From an uncultured Dyadobacter sp. (lineage in GTDB: Bacteria > Bacteroidota > Bacteroidia > Cytophagales > Spirosomataceae), in the NCBI RefSeq assembly GCF_946482605.1, contig NZ_CAMLSE010000009.1, positions 62,001 through 126,000 of the forward strand: DNA of 64,000 bases. The letters are read 5' to 3'. Both the position numbers and the translations under genes were made by a program. Shown piece by piece: positions 53,522-62,855 of the stretch (within the stretch, counting starts at the first letter, position 1; each line of letters starts with the position of its first letter). The notes under the pieces were generated by a model. It did no database searches, was not told the DNA's origin, and saw only the letters and a program-made list of their open reading frames with translations.

Positions 53522-55966
53522 ATGGTCAGGACTTTTATTCTCATTTTTATCATTGCAGCCATTTCCGCAAAGGGGCAAACGATCACCGGCTCGGTCTCCG
53601 ATGCCGCCACCGGAGCAAAAATTCAGGGAGCGACCGTTAAACTAGGCACCAATGGCACCGTGACCGACTCAGCTGGTTTTTTCACATTGCCCGGAAAAGG
53701 CGTCATACACATCACAGCGGTGGGCTATAAAACGGCCCGGCTGAATGGCGGGAACGCTTTTATGCACGTGGAACTGGTTCCTCAGGCAACGCAGCTTCAA
53801 ACCGTGGAAGTCACCGGCCGCGTTGCCAGGGATTACACGAGCGACTACTCCTTTTCGGCAACACGTATCTCGGCTTTCAATAAGGATGTGCCGCAGTCCA
53901 TTACATCCATTAGCAAGGAGCTGATGGCCGACCGGCAGGCGTTCCAGCTGGCCGATGCGGTCAAAATAGCCAGCGGGGTGATCCCTTCGAGCTACTACAA
54001 CCAATACACCATCCGCGGCATCAGTCAGAATGAGGAAGGGCAGATTATCAATGGCATGCGCACGCGGCAGTACTATTTCCTCCAACCACTGACAGCCAAT
54101 ATCGAACGCGTGGAAGTGATCAAAGGGCCCGCGAGTGCTACCTTTTCCTCGGTTGATCCAGGCGGGAGCATTAACCTCGTAACAAAAAAACCATTGGCCA
54201 CTGTACGCAAAGAAGCAAGCCTGAGCGCGGGCAGTTTCAGTACTTTCAGGGGCACGCTGGACTTCACAGGGCCGCTCAATGCATCTAAAACGCTGCTTTA
54301 CCGTGTGAATGGCGCCTACCAGCAGGCCCGCTCTTTCCGGGATATGGTCGGTAGTAAAGCATTGCTCCTGTCCCCGTCGCTGAGCTACATACCCAACGAG
54401 AAAACGGCTATCAATGCGGAACTGATTTACAGCAATATGGCCGGCACCCTCGATCGCGGCCAGCCTGTGTTCGGTGCCGTAGCGGGCGAAACCAAACTGA
54501 ACAGTACGCCGATCAGCCTCAACCTGGGCGCGCCCAACGACCATTTCAACTCGAAGGAAGTGATTATCACCGGCAGCCTGGCGCACAAGTTTTCTTCCCA
54601 TATCGGTTTCAATGCTTCTTACATGAAACAATCCTGGACGGAAGATTTGCAGGAGCACCGCACCACCAATGCCTTTGCCCCGGATATCACCAATCAGCCC
54701 GTCACCAGCCTCGCTGCCATGCAATTTGTACAGCGGCAGCAGTATTGGAACATCGACAATTTGAATGCCTATTTCAATTTCAACTTCCAAACCGGAAAGC
54801 TGGGCCACAAGCTGCTGGCCGGATATGATTTGAGCAGCTGGCACAAGCTCAAAGGCGGCGGGCAAAATGCGGCAAGGAGCTTTTTGTTGAAGGACGGCAC
54901 GGTAGCCAGCTCTTTCGTCCCGGCCAATGCGGCAAATTATCAAACGATTACAGTCAACGGCAGAACGCTCCCTAAACCGAATGTTAACCATTTTGACGTT
55001 CAAAATCCGCAATACACGATCCGGAATGCGGAAGACTACCAGCTGAACGTGCGGACAGCGCTTCCATCGGCTTTGACCACGACCAATGCGGTTTACATTC
55101 AGGAACAGGCGCAGCTGGGAAAACTGACGATGCTGCTCGGCCTGCGCCACGAATGGTTTGAAGATATTACCAACTACAAAGCACCCAACACGCTGACGGT
55201 CAAAAAGAATGCATTGCTTCCCAGGATCGGGGTAACCTTCGCTTTGAGCAAAGCTGTGAATGTGTATGGTACTTACCTGGAAGGTTTTCAGCCGCAATCC
55301 AACACGGTAACATTAATGCCCCAAACGGGCACGTTGCCCGCCGGCAGCCAGTTCGATCCGCTGCGGAGCAGTCTGAAAGAAGCCGGCCTGAAAACAGACC
55401 TGTTTCACAACCACATGCGCCTCAATGTAGCATTCTATGAGATCATCCAGAAAAACATCCTGATGAATGCCAATGATCCCGTCAATCCCGACCGCCTCGT
55501 AACGCGCGGAGAAGAGCGGAGCCGCGGGATCGAATGGGACCTGGCCGGGTACATTGTCCCCGAATGGCAGGTGAATGCTTCGTACAGCTACATTCACGCG
55601 GAGATTACCCGCGACCAGGACGAGCGCCTCGTAGGCGCACGCAAACAAAACACGCCCAAACACAGCGCAAATCTATGGACACGTTACAATTTCGGAGGCT
55701 CAACAGCGCTTAAAGACCTCGGAGTGGGTCTGGGTGTGCAGTACCAATCCAATAAAGTGCCCTGGTTTACCAGGGACTTTCTGGTACCAGCCTACACCAT
55801 CCTCGACGCGGCGGTGTATTACACGCCCGCCCGGAGCAACATTCAGCTCGCTTTGAATGCCGGTAACCTGCTCAACAAAACCTACTGGCTCGGCGCACAG
55901 AACTATCTCCGCCTGTTTCCCGGCGCGCCCCGGAATGTGACATTGACGCTGACTTTCAAATTCTGA
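53522..55966 (+). CDS. TonB-dependent siderophore/metallophore receptor 3
   Basis: An 814-residue receptor with signal peptide MVRTFILIFIIAAISAKGQ. A carboxypeptidase-regulatory domain (ITGSVSDAATGAKIQGATVKLG) is followed by a siderophore-receptor plug (VPQSITSISKELMADRQAFQLADAVKIASGVIPSSYYNQYTIRGISQNEEGQIINGMR, VEVIKGPASATFSSVDPGGSINLVTKKP). The barrel ends in NVTLTLTFKF. It is the last gene of the Zur-boxed operon. It ends 1 bp from the stop of the convergent barrel gene, so the two operons meet end to end. Confidence 0.92.
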   Translation: MVRTFILIFIIAAISAKGQTITGSVSDAATGAKIQGATVKLGTNGTVTDSAGFFTLPGKGVIHITAVGYKTARLNGGNAFMHVELVPQATQLQTVEVTGRVARDYTSDYSFSATRISAFNKDVPQSITSISKELMADRQAFQLADAVKIASGVIPSSYYNQYTIRGISQNEEGQIINGMRTRQYYFLQPLTANIERVEVIKGPASATFSSVDPGGSINLVTKKPLATVRKEASLSAGSFSTFRGTLDFTGPLNASKTLLYRVNGAYQQARSFRDMVGSKALLLSPSLSYIPNEKTAINAELIYSNMAGTLDRGQPVFGAVAGETKLNSTPISLNLGAPNDHFNSKEVIITGSLAHKFSSHIGFNASYMKQSWTEDLQEHRTTNAFAPDITNQPVTSLAAMQFVQRQQYWNIDNLNAYFNFNFQTGKLGHKLLAGYDLSSWHKLKGGGQNAARSFLLKDGTVASSFVPANAANYQTITVNGRTLPKPNVNHFDVQNPQYTIRNAEDYQLNVRTALPSALTTTNAVYIQEQAQLGKLTMLLGLRHEWFEDITNYKAPNTLTVKKNALLPRIGVTFALSKAVNVYGTYLEGFQPQSNTVTLMPQTGTLPAGSQFDPLRSSLKEAGLKTDLFHNHMRLNVAFYEIIQKNILMNANDPVNPDRLVTRGEERSRGIEWDLAGYIVPEWQVNASYSYIHAEITRDQDERLVGARKQNTPKHSANLWTRYNFGGSTALKDLGVGLGVQYQSNKVPWFTRDFLVPAYTILDAAVYYTPARSNIQLALNAGNLLNKTYWLGAQNYLRLFPGAPRNVTLTLTFKF

Positions 55967-55967
55967 C

Positions 55968-58400
55968 TTATAGCCGGTCCTGCTCTTCAATGCGGCGGGA
56001 CCGGCCCTGTTGTAACTGGCCGCCTAAATGATATTTCAGTGAAAGTGCCGCGCGCCGGGTGTCCGGAAGCTCATTGTAGCGGTAATTGGTGTAGTCGGTC
56101 AGCGAACGGCCCTGGTAGCGGTTGGTTCTCAAAAAATCATTAACCGAGATGCGTACGTCTAGTTTTCCCTTTGCAAAGGTTTTTTTCATTCCAAAATCCG
56201 CAACGAAGATGCGTCTCTTTTGATAAATCCCCAGGAGCTCACGCGAGGTCCAGGCGCCGGCAAGTTCTATATGAATGCCGGCAGATAACTTAAACTGCTG
56301 GGTAAGCATGGTATGGGCAGCCCACATGCCCGCAACCCGCTCCCCTTCCAAAAGCGGAATGGGGTAGCTGGTGTGGCTTGCAGCCGCCGTGAGCTGCAAA
56401 TCCCAGAATGAAAATGGATGAAAACCAGCATTGCCCGTCACATCCAACCGTCGCATACGTCCCAGATTGGCATGCTGACTGATGACCGCGCCGGTGCCTT
56501 CCTCGATCCCGAGCCTGCGCGAAAGAAAATTGCTCCTCGTCGAATAACTGGCCGAAAGCACATAGTTGTCTTTGAGTGTATAACCGGCCGAATAGCTCCA
56601 CGCCATTTCCGGTTGCAGGTAAGGATTTCCGGAAAAGTAAAAGTACTGGTCATAGTACCAGCGGACGGGATTGAGCGTCGAATATGCCGGCCGGTTGATC
56701 CGCCGGCTTATTGAAAGATTAAACTTGTTATTCGCATTCAGTAGATGCTCCGCAGAAAACGAGGGAAAAAGACGGATATACTGCCACCGGTTATCGATTC
56801 CTGTTTCTAATGTATAACCCCGGGCGCGGGTCCATTCCAGCCGCAAGCCAGCCTCCCACCGCGTTTTGCCCGATTTTCCCGACAAAGATGTGTACGCTGC
56901 CGCGATCTGCTCACGATACCGGAAACGGTTCGACATTGACTTTGCTTCTACAAATCCGCCATTCAGCAGGGAGTCAAAACGGTAATTCGCCTGGTTTCGG
57001 ATGTCGGCATATTTCACTCCGGCTTTGACATTAACCCGCTCGAAAGGAAGGTCCAGGTCTGCTTTGATGGATCGGATCGCGACGGTTCCCGGCTGGTGCA
57101 CACGTAATTGTTCATCGGGACCATCAGGGTGCCCGGCTGCATTGGTATAGCCGGTTGTCAATAATCCATCTGAAAAATTGCGGTAGGAAATGTAATGTGC
57201 ATCGGCGGTAAGTTTCTTTCCCGCGCTGTCGATATTGAACTGGTAGCCCGCGTTGGCTGCGTCGTAATGATAAGGTTCTTCGAGGTAGTTGGTACTGTTC
57301 ACAACGCCGGTCAGCTCCTGCCTTGCATTGTATTTGCTGACGCGTGACAGCGCATTGTCCTTCACATAATCATCAATATAACCATTATAACCGGCCGTAA
57401 GCTGGTGAGCGGCTGCTATCTGCCATTCGACGTTTGCTCTGAAGGTATAAAAATAGATTTTGGTAGGCGTTTCGAGCTGGCGGTCGATGTAGATCCGCTG
57501 ACCATTTTCTGTGACCGAATTCCCGGACCGGCTTTTCACAAACCGGTGTGGGGTATTGTAGTCAAAAGATGCAAATGCATTTAGTTTGCTGTTCCGGTAA
57601 CTGCCGGCCACATTCTGGTTATTCATCCAGAACCTGCCTTTGGATATTGAAGTTAAAAAATCCAGCGAATACCCTGACGACAGGTTTTTCCTGGTGACAA
57701 AATTGATGATACCCGCATTGCCCGCCGCATCAAATTCTGCGCCCGGTGTCGGCATCAGCTCAACTTTGCTGATACTTTCCCCACTGATGCTTTTCAGCAG
57801 TTGGGCAAGCTGCTGCTCCGACAAATAGGTCATTTTTCCATCGATCATCACATTGACCCCACCGGCGCCTTTGAGCAGGATCTGATCATCCTGCCCCAGG
57901 CTAACGCCCGGCACCTTGCGGAGCAGGTCAAGAGCCGACGCCCCGGAGCTGAGCGCGCTGTTACCCACATTCAATACCAGCTTGCCATGATCCATTTCAA
58001 TCGCCTGTCTGCGGGCCGTCACCGTCGCCGCATTCAGTTCTACCGCCGCTTCTGTCAAAACCAGATTACGTTGAATAGTCATTGACACTTCCGCAGCTAC
58101 CACGACGGTATCGGCATGGCCGGCGACATAACCGACCATCGAAGCGCTCAGGACATAACGCCCCTGCCCTACGCTTTCAAACGCAAAGCCACCATCTTCG
58201 GTACTGACCATCGTCTGCCTCTCCTGTTGCGCGTCAAGACTGATCAATCGCACATGCGCCCCCGGAATGGACTGCCGGTTGGAATCGGTTACCTGACCGT
58301 AAATTCTGGCCTTTTGAGTTTGCGCAAAACTTTGGACAGAAAACAAAAGTGCTACCAGGGTAACACACTTCGAACATTTCAGGAAGTAAGGTTGGTGCAT
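55968..58400 (-). CDS. TonB-receptor-like outer membrane barrel in the COG0523 operon
   Basis: An 810-residue OMP_b-brl_3-type barrel protein. It has a signal peptide (CVTLVALLFSVQSFAQ), a carboxypeptidase-regulatory domain (IYGQVTDSNRQSIPGAHVRLI), and a plug-like part (ATVTARRQAIEMDHGKLVLNVGNSALSSGASALDLLRKVPGVSLGQ, NVMIDGKMTYLSEQQLAQLLKSI). A barrel follows, and the C-terminus is extended and basic (GGQLQQGRSRRIEEQDRL) rather than ending in an aromatic residue. It follows the COG0523 GTPase by 78 bp and probably imports or retains the same metal. Confidence 0.85.
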   Translation of the reverse strand: MHQPYFLKCSKCVTLVALLFSVQSFAQTQKARIYGQVTDSNRQSIPGAHVRLISLDAQQERQTMVSTEDGGFAFESVGQGRYVLSASMVGYVAGHADTVVVAAEVSMTIQRNLVLTEAAVELNAATVTARRQAIEMDHGKLVLNVGNSALSSGASALDLLRKVPGVSLGQDDQILLKGAGGVNVMIDGKMTYLSEQQLAQLLKSISGESISKVELMPTPGAEFDAAGNAGIINFVTRKNLSSGYSLDFLTSISKGRFWMNNQNVAGSYRNSKLNAFASFDYNTPHRFVKSRSGNSVTENGQRIYIDRQLETPTKIYFYTFRANVEWQIAAAHQLTAGYNGYIDDYVKDNALSRVSKYNARQELTGVVNSTNYLEEPYHYDAANAGYQFNIDSAGKKLTADAHYISYRNFSDGLLTTGYTNAAGHPDGPDEQLRVHQPGTVAIRSIKADLDLPFERVNVKAGVKYADIRNQANYRFDSLLNGGFVEAKSMSNRFRYREQIAAAYTSLSGKSGKTRWEAGLRLEWTRARGYTLETGIDNRWQYIRLFPSFSAEHLLNANNKFNLSISRRINRPAYSTLNPVRWYYDQYFYFSGNPYLQPEMAWSYSAGYTLKDNYVLSASYSTRSNFLSRRLGIEEGTGAVISQHANLGRMRRLDVTGNAGFHPFSFWDLQLTAAASHTSYPIPLLEGERVAGMWAAHTMLTQQFKLSAGIHIELAGAWTSRELLGIYQKRRIFVADFGMKKTFAKGKLDVRISVNDFLRTNRYQGRSLTDYTNYRYNELPDTRRAALSLKYHLGGQLQQGRSRRIEEQDRL

Positions 58401-58478
58401 AGTACCGGGTTCAGGTGTTTGGAAGAATCGACATTCAGATACCGGCCACGCCGGGCAGTATCTTTTGCTATCAGGCCG

Positions 58479-59687
58479 TTATAAAACTGGAAACGGATCG
58501 TCGAATCGTCCGCCGCTTTCCATCAGCCGGACCTCTGCTTCGGTGCATAGGCACTGCCGTAAATCTTCCATTACCTGATCCTGGTCCAGGTCCTGCCCGA
58601 TCACAACCAGTTCGTTGGTGCGATCCCCGAACCTGCCCCAGCGCGAATCGATAGCATCACGATTATCAATATACGCCTGATAGCGCAAACGCTGCGCTGC
58701 CGGCATGCTTGCCCACCACACCCCCGCGGACTCGGCTCTCACCGATCCCCCGGCCTGGCTCCAGTTGAGCGCATCGGCCGGTCGCGATGCAATCCAGAAC
58801 AAGCCCTTGCTACGGATAATGCCTGCTGGCCAATTTCCCTGAATGTAGTCCCAAAAGCGCTTCGGATGAAACGGGCGCGCGTCTCGAAAGACAAAAGAGC
58901 TGATCCCGTATTCCTCCGTCTCTGGCACATGGCCGCCATGCTCGGCCTTGTTCAACTCCTGAATCCACCCGGCCGACTGTTCGGCCTTTTCGTAGTTGAA
59001 TAAACCGGTATTGACCACATCATTCAGATCCACATTGGAAAACGAACTTTCAATCACCTTTGCACCGGGGTTGAGTGCGACCAGGATAGCACGGAGCTCT
59101 TTGATCTCACGCCCGGACACCAGATCGGCCTTATTGAGAACAATCACATCAGCGAATTCAATCTGATCGGTCAGTAAATTGACAATCGTTCGCCTGTCGG
59201 ACCGGTCGTCATTGAGCTTCCTGCTAAAAACCGTGTCGAGCGAGCCGAAATCCCTGGCGAAATTAAATGCGTCCACCACCGTCACCATGCAGTCAATCAT
59301 GGCCCATTTCGATAGGTCGATACCGCTCTGCGCATCGACAAACGAAAAAGTCTGCGCCACGGGAACAGGCTCGGAAATGCCCGTGCTTTCGATCAGCAGA
59401 TAGTCGAAGCGGTTTTCTTTGGCCAGGTTTTCCACTTCAATCATCAAATCTTCACGCAGGGTACAACAAATGCACCCGTTGGACATTTCTACCAGCCGCT
59501 CCTGGGTGCGGCTTAATGTATTCTGCTCGCCAACAAGCCGGGCATCGACATTGATTTCGCTCATGTCATTCACGATCACGGCCACCTTCAAACCCTGCTT
59601 GTTATGCAGAATATGATTGAGTAAACTCGTTTTACCCGCACCCAAAAATCCGCTGAGCACCGTTACCGGCATTTTTTTCTGATCCAT
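58479..59687 (-). CDS. CobW/COG0523-family GTPase, putative zinc metallochaperone
   Basis: A 402-residue GTPase. Walker A GFLGAGKTS covers residues 13-21, metal motif CICC (CXCC) 72-75, base-recognition NKAD 186-189, and the CobW C-terminal domain starts near 255 (GISSFVFRDARPFHPKRFWDYI). COG0523 proteins deliver zinc to apo-enzymes during starvation. The start at 59687 fits the family; a TTG at 59711 would lie inside the palindromic box. Two 7-1-7 boxes and an exact TATATTTG promoter precede it. Confidence 0.9.
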   Translation of the reverse strand: MDQKKMPVTVLSGFLGAGKTSLLNHILHNKQGLKVAVIVNDMSEINVDARLVGEQNTLSRTQERLVEMSNGCICCTLREDLMIEVENLAKENRFDYLLIESTGISEPVPVAQTFSFVDAQSGIDLSKWAMIDCMVTVVDAFNFARDFGSLDTVFSRKLNDDRSDRRTIVNLLTDQIEFADVIVLNKADLVSGREIKELRAILVALNPGAKVIESSFSNVDLNDVVNTGLFNYEKAEQSAGWIQELNKAEHGGHVPETEEYGISSFVFRDARPFHPKRFWDYIQGNWPAGIIRSKGLFWIASRPADALNWSQAGGSVRAESAGVWWASMPAAQRLRYQAYIDNRDAIDSRWGRFGDRTNELVVIGQDLDQDQVMEDLRQCLCTEAEVRLMESGGRFDDPFPVL

Positions 59688-59702
59688 ACTAAAAGAATAA
59701 TT

Positions 59703-59719
59703 ATGCAACAATGTTGCAA
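59703..59719. promoter_or_regulatory. 7-1-7 palindrome box B1 (Zur-like)
   Basis: ATGCAACAATGTTGCAA differs from box A1 at 49843-49859 only in the last base. It overlaps the -7 element of the COG0523 promoter. Confidence 0.68.
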
Positions 59720-59745
59720 ATATAAATCAAAATCAGAAAATGCAA
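59717..59745 (-). promoter_or_regulatory. Promoter of the COG0523 operon
   Basis: On the minus strand TATATTTG (59724-59717) fits TAnnTTTG exactly, and TTG (59745-59743) sits 18 bp upstream. Box B1 overlaps the -7 element and box B2 overlaps the -33 element, the layout expected for repression. Confidence 0.62.
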
Positions 59746-59756
59746 CATTGATGCAC
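59740..59756. promoter_or_regulatory. 7-1-7 palindrome box B2 (Zur-like, degenerate)
   Basis: ATGCAACATTGATGCAC matches box A1 at 14 of 17 positions and lies 37 bp from B1, nearly the same offset as A1-A2 (38 bp). Confidence 0.5.
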
Positions 59757-59941
59757 AAATATTCCGATGGATCAGGGCAGAGCGTATGTGATAAAGTTCT
59801 GCGGTGGGGTGAAAATGGACAAGCTCAGCTACCTGTCGCTCTAAGGAGTAGATTCCGGGGCAGAAAACGTGTCACCTCCAAGCTGGAAAAAATCGGGAGT
59901 TTTTCCATGCTGCCAGCATTGGATGCGTTACGCAAGTTTTT

Positions 59942-60862
59942 CTAGCCCTGATTTAGTGAGCGCCGGTACCATAGCGGCGTTACATTGGTTTTACTCTTGA
60001 ACAGCCGGCTGAACGATTGCGGAAATTCAAAACCCAATTGAAAACTGATCTCGCTCACGGTCAATCTGGTTTGGGTAAGCAAAGCTTTGCCCCTCTCGAT
60101 GACAAACCGGTGAATGTGTTGCTGGGTATTTTGCCCGGTAAGGCTTTTGAGCAGGTCGCTCAGGTAGTTGTCGGAAAAATTCAGTTCGCCGGCCAGATAC
60201 GATACAGTCGGCAAGCCTTCGGAAATGGGTCGGTCGCCGGTGAAATAGTCGGACAGGAGTTTTTCCAGGCGTATGAGTACGTCGCTTGTGACGGGCTTAC
60301 GGGTGAGAAACTGGCGGCCGTAGAACCGTTGTCCGTAGCTCAAAAGCAGTTCCAGCTGCGCGATAATCACATTTTCGGAATAGGCGTCGATCCGCCCGCT
60401 GATTTCGTCGCGAAGCATCCTCATGACGGAGAGTACAAGGCTTTCCTCCTGTTCCGACAAGTGAAGGGCCTCGGTGACCGCATAGTCGAAAAAACCGTAT
60501 TCTTTCATGCGCTGTGCGAGCGGGTGACGCCTGATGAAATCGGGATGGAAAACCGCACAGCAGCCGCTGGGCCGGTGATCCTCGGAGATATTGCTGGTCA
60601 CCTGGCCGGGCGCTGTGCAAAACATAATGCCTTCATCAAAATCGCAGAAACCTTGCCCGTAACGCACTTTTCCTTTTACATTTCTTTTCAGGGAAATACA
60701 ATACATGTTCATGACGAGCATTTCCTTACTGGTATCGGCATGGATGAGATCCATCTCTTCGAAGTCGAAAACGCTTATGAGCGGGTGCACGGGCCGGGGC
60801 AGGCCGAGTATGCGATGCTTCTCAGAAATGGAATGGATGATATGGGGTGCCTGTTTTTTCAT
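59942..60862 (-). CDS. AraC-family transcriptional regulator
   Basis: A 306-residue regulator. An N-terminal cupin-like sensing region covers about 20-130 and a C-terminal double HTH about 200-303 (TVSYLAGELNFSDNYLSDLLKSLTGQNTQQHIHRFVIERGKALLTQTRLTVSEISFQLGFEFPQSFSRLFKSKTNVTPLWYR). It sits directly downstream of the aldo/keto reductase behind a strong hairpin, so it may have its own promoter. Control of the adjacent reductase/SDR genes is plausible but unproven. Confidence 0.93.
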   Translation of the reverse strand: MKKQAPHIIHSISEKHRILGLPRPVHPLISVFDFEEMDLIHADTSKEMLVMNMYCISLKRNVKGKVRYGQGFCDFDEGIMFCTAPGQVTSNISEDHRPSGCCAVFHPDFIRRHPLAQRMKEYGFFDYAVTEALHLSEQEESLVLSVMRMLRDEISGRIDAYSENVIIAQLELLLSYGQRFYGRQFLTRKPVTSDVLIRLEKLLSDYFTGDRPISEGLPTVSYLAGELNFSDNYLSDLLKSLTGQNTQQHIHRFVIERGKALLTQTRLTVSEISFQLGFEFPQSFSRLFKSKTNVTPLWYRRSLNQG

Positions 60863-60878
60863 TGGTTAAATATAAACA

Positions 60879-60906
60879 TACGGGCAGGAACTTTGCCCTG
60901 CCCGTA
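60879..60906 (-). terminator. 10-bp hairpin after the aldo/keto reductase
   Basis: TACGGGCAGG (60879-60888) pairs perfectly with CCTGCCCGTA (60897-60906). On the minus strand it follows the AKR stop at 60913 by a few bases and is followed by TGTTTATATTT. This is a convincing intrinsic terminator. Confidence 0.75.
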
Positions 60907-60912
60907 CATGGA

Positions 60913-61914
60913 TTAACGGTCGATCGCGTCCATCCCAAATTTGTCATAACGGTCGCCCGTTTCGGTGCCAAGCGGGATAATGGCTTCCAGCCGTGCCAGA
61001 TCTTCGGTACGGAGCGCGATGTCAGTAGCGGCGATGTTATCTTCCAGGTATTTCCGGCGTTTCGTGCCCGGAATAGGCACAGCACCTTTGGCAATCACCC
61101 ATGCCAGCGCCAACTGTGACGACGTTACCTGCTTTTCCAAGGCCATACGCTGTATTTCCGTCAGCAAATCCAGGTTTTTGTAAAACTGGGCGCCCTGAAA
61201 ACGCGGGATACCACGCCTGAAATCGTCCTCCGGCAGGTCATCCGGGCTCTTCAACTCTCCTGAAATGAACCCGCGGCCGAGTGGTGAGTACGCTACAAAA
61301 CCAATGCCCAGTTCTTCCAAAGCCTGCATCATGCCCGCCTCTTCGGGAGTGCGTTCAAAAAGCGAATACTCGGTTTGCACGGCAGTTACCGGGTGGACTG
61401 CATGGGCTCGCCGGACTGTCTCAGCCGAAACCTCCGACAAACCGATGTAACGCACTTTGCCTTCCTTTACCAGGTCAGACATTGCCCCCACCGTTTCCTC
61501 GATCGGCGTATTCGCATCGAGCCGGTGCAGGTAGTACAAATCGATGTAATCGGTTCCCAGGTTTTGCAGAGAGCGCTCCGCGGCCTTTTTCACATAGGCC
61601 TTGTCGGCCCGGAACTTCCAGGTAATCTGCGCCTGGTCGTCGATTTCCCACCCAAACTTGGTCGCGATCAGAAAGTCGCCCCGGCGACCTTTCGTCGCTT
61701 TGGCTATGAGTTGTTCGTTAACCAACGGACCGTAAAGATCGGCTGTGTCGAGAAAATTCCCACCGAGTTCCAGCGACCGGTGTATGGTAGCGATCGCTTC
61801 GGTTTCATCCGCTTTGCCATAAATGTCCATATTGGCCATACCCGTCATTCCCATACAGCCCAGTCCGATCGACGGCACGACGAGCCCCTGGCTTCCTAAT
61901 TTGACTAGTTTCAT
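60913..61914 (-). CDS. Aldo/keto reductase
   Basis: A 333-residue TIM-barrel reductase using NADPH. The start at 61914 (MKLVKLGSQGLVVPSIGLGCMGM) is the family start; an upstream ATG would overlap the SDR gene. The catalytic set is visible: D in FLDTADLYG, the following Y, K in TKFG and H in YYLHRLD. Later EYSLFERTPE and PIPGTKRRKYLEDN match AKR11/13-type enzymes that act on small aldehydes and ketones. It is the third gene after TetR and SDR on the minus strand. Confidence 0.93.
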   Translation of the reverse strand: MKLVKLGSQGLVVPSIGLGCMGMTGMANMDIYGKADETEAIATIHRSLELGGNFLDTADLYGPLVNEQLIAKATKGRRGDFLIATKFGWEIDDQAQITWKFRADKAYVKKAAERSLQNLGTDYIDLYYLHRLDANTPIEETVGAMSDLVKEGKVRYIGLSEVSAETVRRAHAVHPVTAVQTEYSLFERTPEEAGMMQALEELGIGFVAYSPLGRGFISGELKSPDDLPEDDFRRGIPRFQGAQFYKNLDLLTEIQRMALEKQVTSSQLALAWVIAKGAVPIPGTKRRKYLEDNIAATDIALRTEDLARLEAIIPLGTETGDRYDKFGMDAIDR

Positions 61915-62008
61915 ATTCTTGGTATTTGTTTGTTTTAACCATACAAAACTAGGGAAGCCCGCCGCCGCGGAATAAACCGTATTCAGGAGATTTGTATCCG
62001 AAATCGGG

Positions 62009-62800
62009 TTACAGCGTTTGAAGCACGCCGCCATCGGCCCGTACCGATGTACCATTGGTCGCTACGGCAAGCGGGCTGCACAAGTAAGCTGTCAGCGCCG
62101 CTATTTCTTCCGGCTCGATGAAACGCTGCAAAAGTGAATGCGGGTTGGTACCGGCAAGAATAGCTGCCTTCATTTGCTCCACCGTACTACCCTGCGTCTC
62201 TGCAATCATTTCGACCGTCCCTGCCACCCCGTCGGAATAGGTCGGCCCGCCCAGGATGCTATTTACTGTCACTTCGGTCCCTTTAGTGAGTTTGGATAGT
62301 CCGTTCGCAAGTGACAACATCGCCGTTTTAGTAACGCCATAATGGATCATGTTCGCCGGAACATTGATTCCCGATTCGCTGCTGATAAAGACGATCCTGC
62401 CCCAATTTCTGTCGAGCATGCCAGGCATAAGCGCCTTCGCCAAGCGGGCCGCACTCAGTAAATTGATCTCAAACATCTGCTGCCAATCAGCATCCTGGAT
62501 TTCAAAAAATGGCTTCAATTCGAAAATACCCACGTTATTGATCAAGATGTCGATCTGCGGCAATTGGGCAATCAGCGCCGTCACTTCCACTGCCCTCGAA
62601 AAATCAGCCGTGACACCCGTCACATTACCCGATGGCCCGAATGTGCGCAGGCGACTCACTGCCTCCGCGGTCTTCTCACTGGTTCTGCCATTGACAATCA
62701 CATTCGCTCCCTCATTGAGGAGTTGTCGGGCAATAGCAAATCCAATCCCTCGCGCGGATCCGCTTACAAAAGCTGTCTTGTTTTTTAGTTTTAAGTCCAT
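62009..62800 (-). CDS. Short-chain dehydrogenase/reductase
   Basis: A 263-residue SDR. The cofactor motif is GSARGIGFA near residues 14-22, NNVG near 90, the active-site Ser lies in VFISSESG and the YxxxK motif in YGVTKTAML near 155. The NGRTSEKTAE segment after strand 2 suggests NADP preference. The left arm of the TetR operator lies 16 bp before its ATG, so it is very likely repressed by the adjacent TetR protein. Confidence 0.93.
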   Translation of the reverse strand: MDLKLKNKTAFVSGSARGIGFAIARQLLNEGANVIVNGRTSEKTAEAVSRLRTFGPSGNVTGVTADFSRAVEVTALIAQLPQIDILINNVGIFELKPFFEIQDADWQQMFEINLLSAARLAKALMPGMLDRNWGRIVFISSESGINVPANMIHYGVTKTAMLSLANGLSKLTKGTEVTVNSILGGPTYSDGVAGTVEMIAETQGSTVEQMKAAILAGTNPHSLLQRFIEPEEIAALTAYLCSPLAVATNGTSVRADGGVLQTL

Positions 62801-62815
62801 TAATCGTTATTAATT

Positions 62816-62832
62816 TATTTTTGTATTGATCA
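62816..62832. promoter_or_regulatory. Operator copy before the SDR gene
   Basis: TATTTTTGTATTGATCA is identical to the left arm and centre of the 38-bp palindrome at 63435-63472. The right arm here is only partly conserved. It lies 16 bp upstream of the SDR start. Confidence 0.62.
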
Positions 62833-62855
62833 TTCCAGAAATGCTGCAAAAAAAG

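Noticed and set aside
53669..55297. A 542-codon open frame antisense to the TonB receptor 3 gene
   Set aside because: It mirrors the codon pattern of the receptor, shows no family resemblance and has biased Arg/Val composition typical of antisense shadows in GC-rich third positions.
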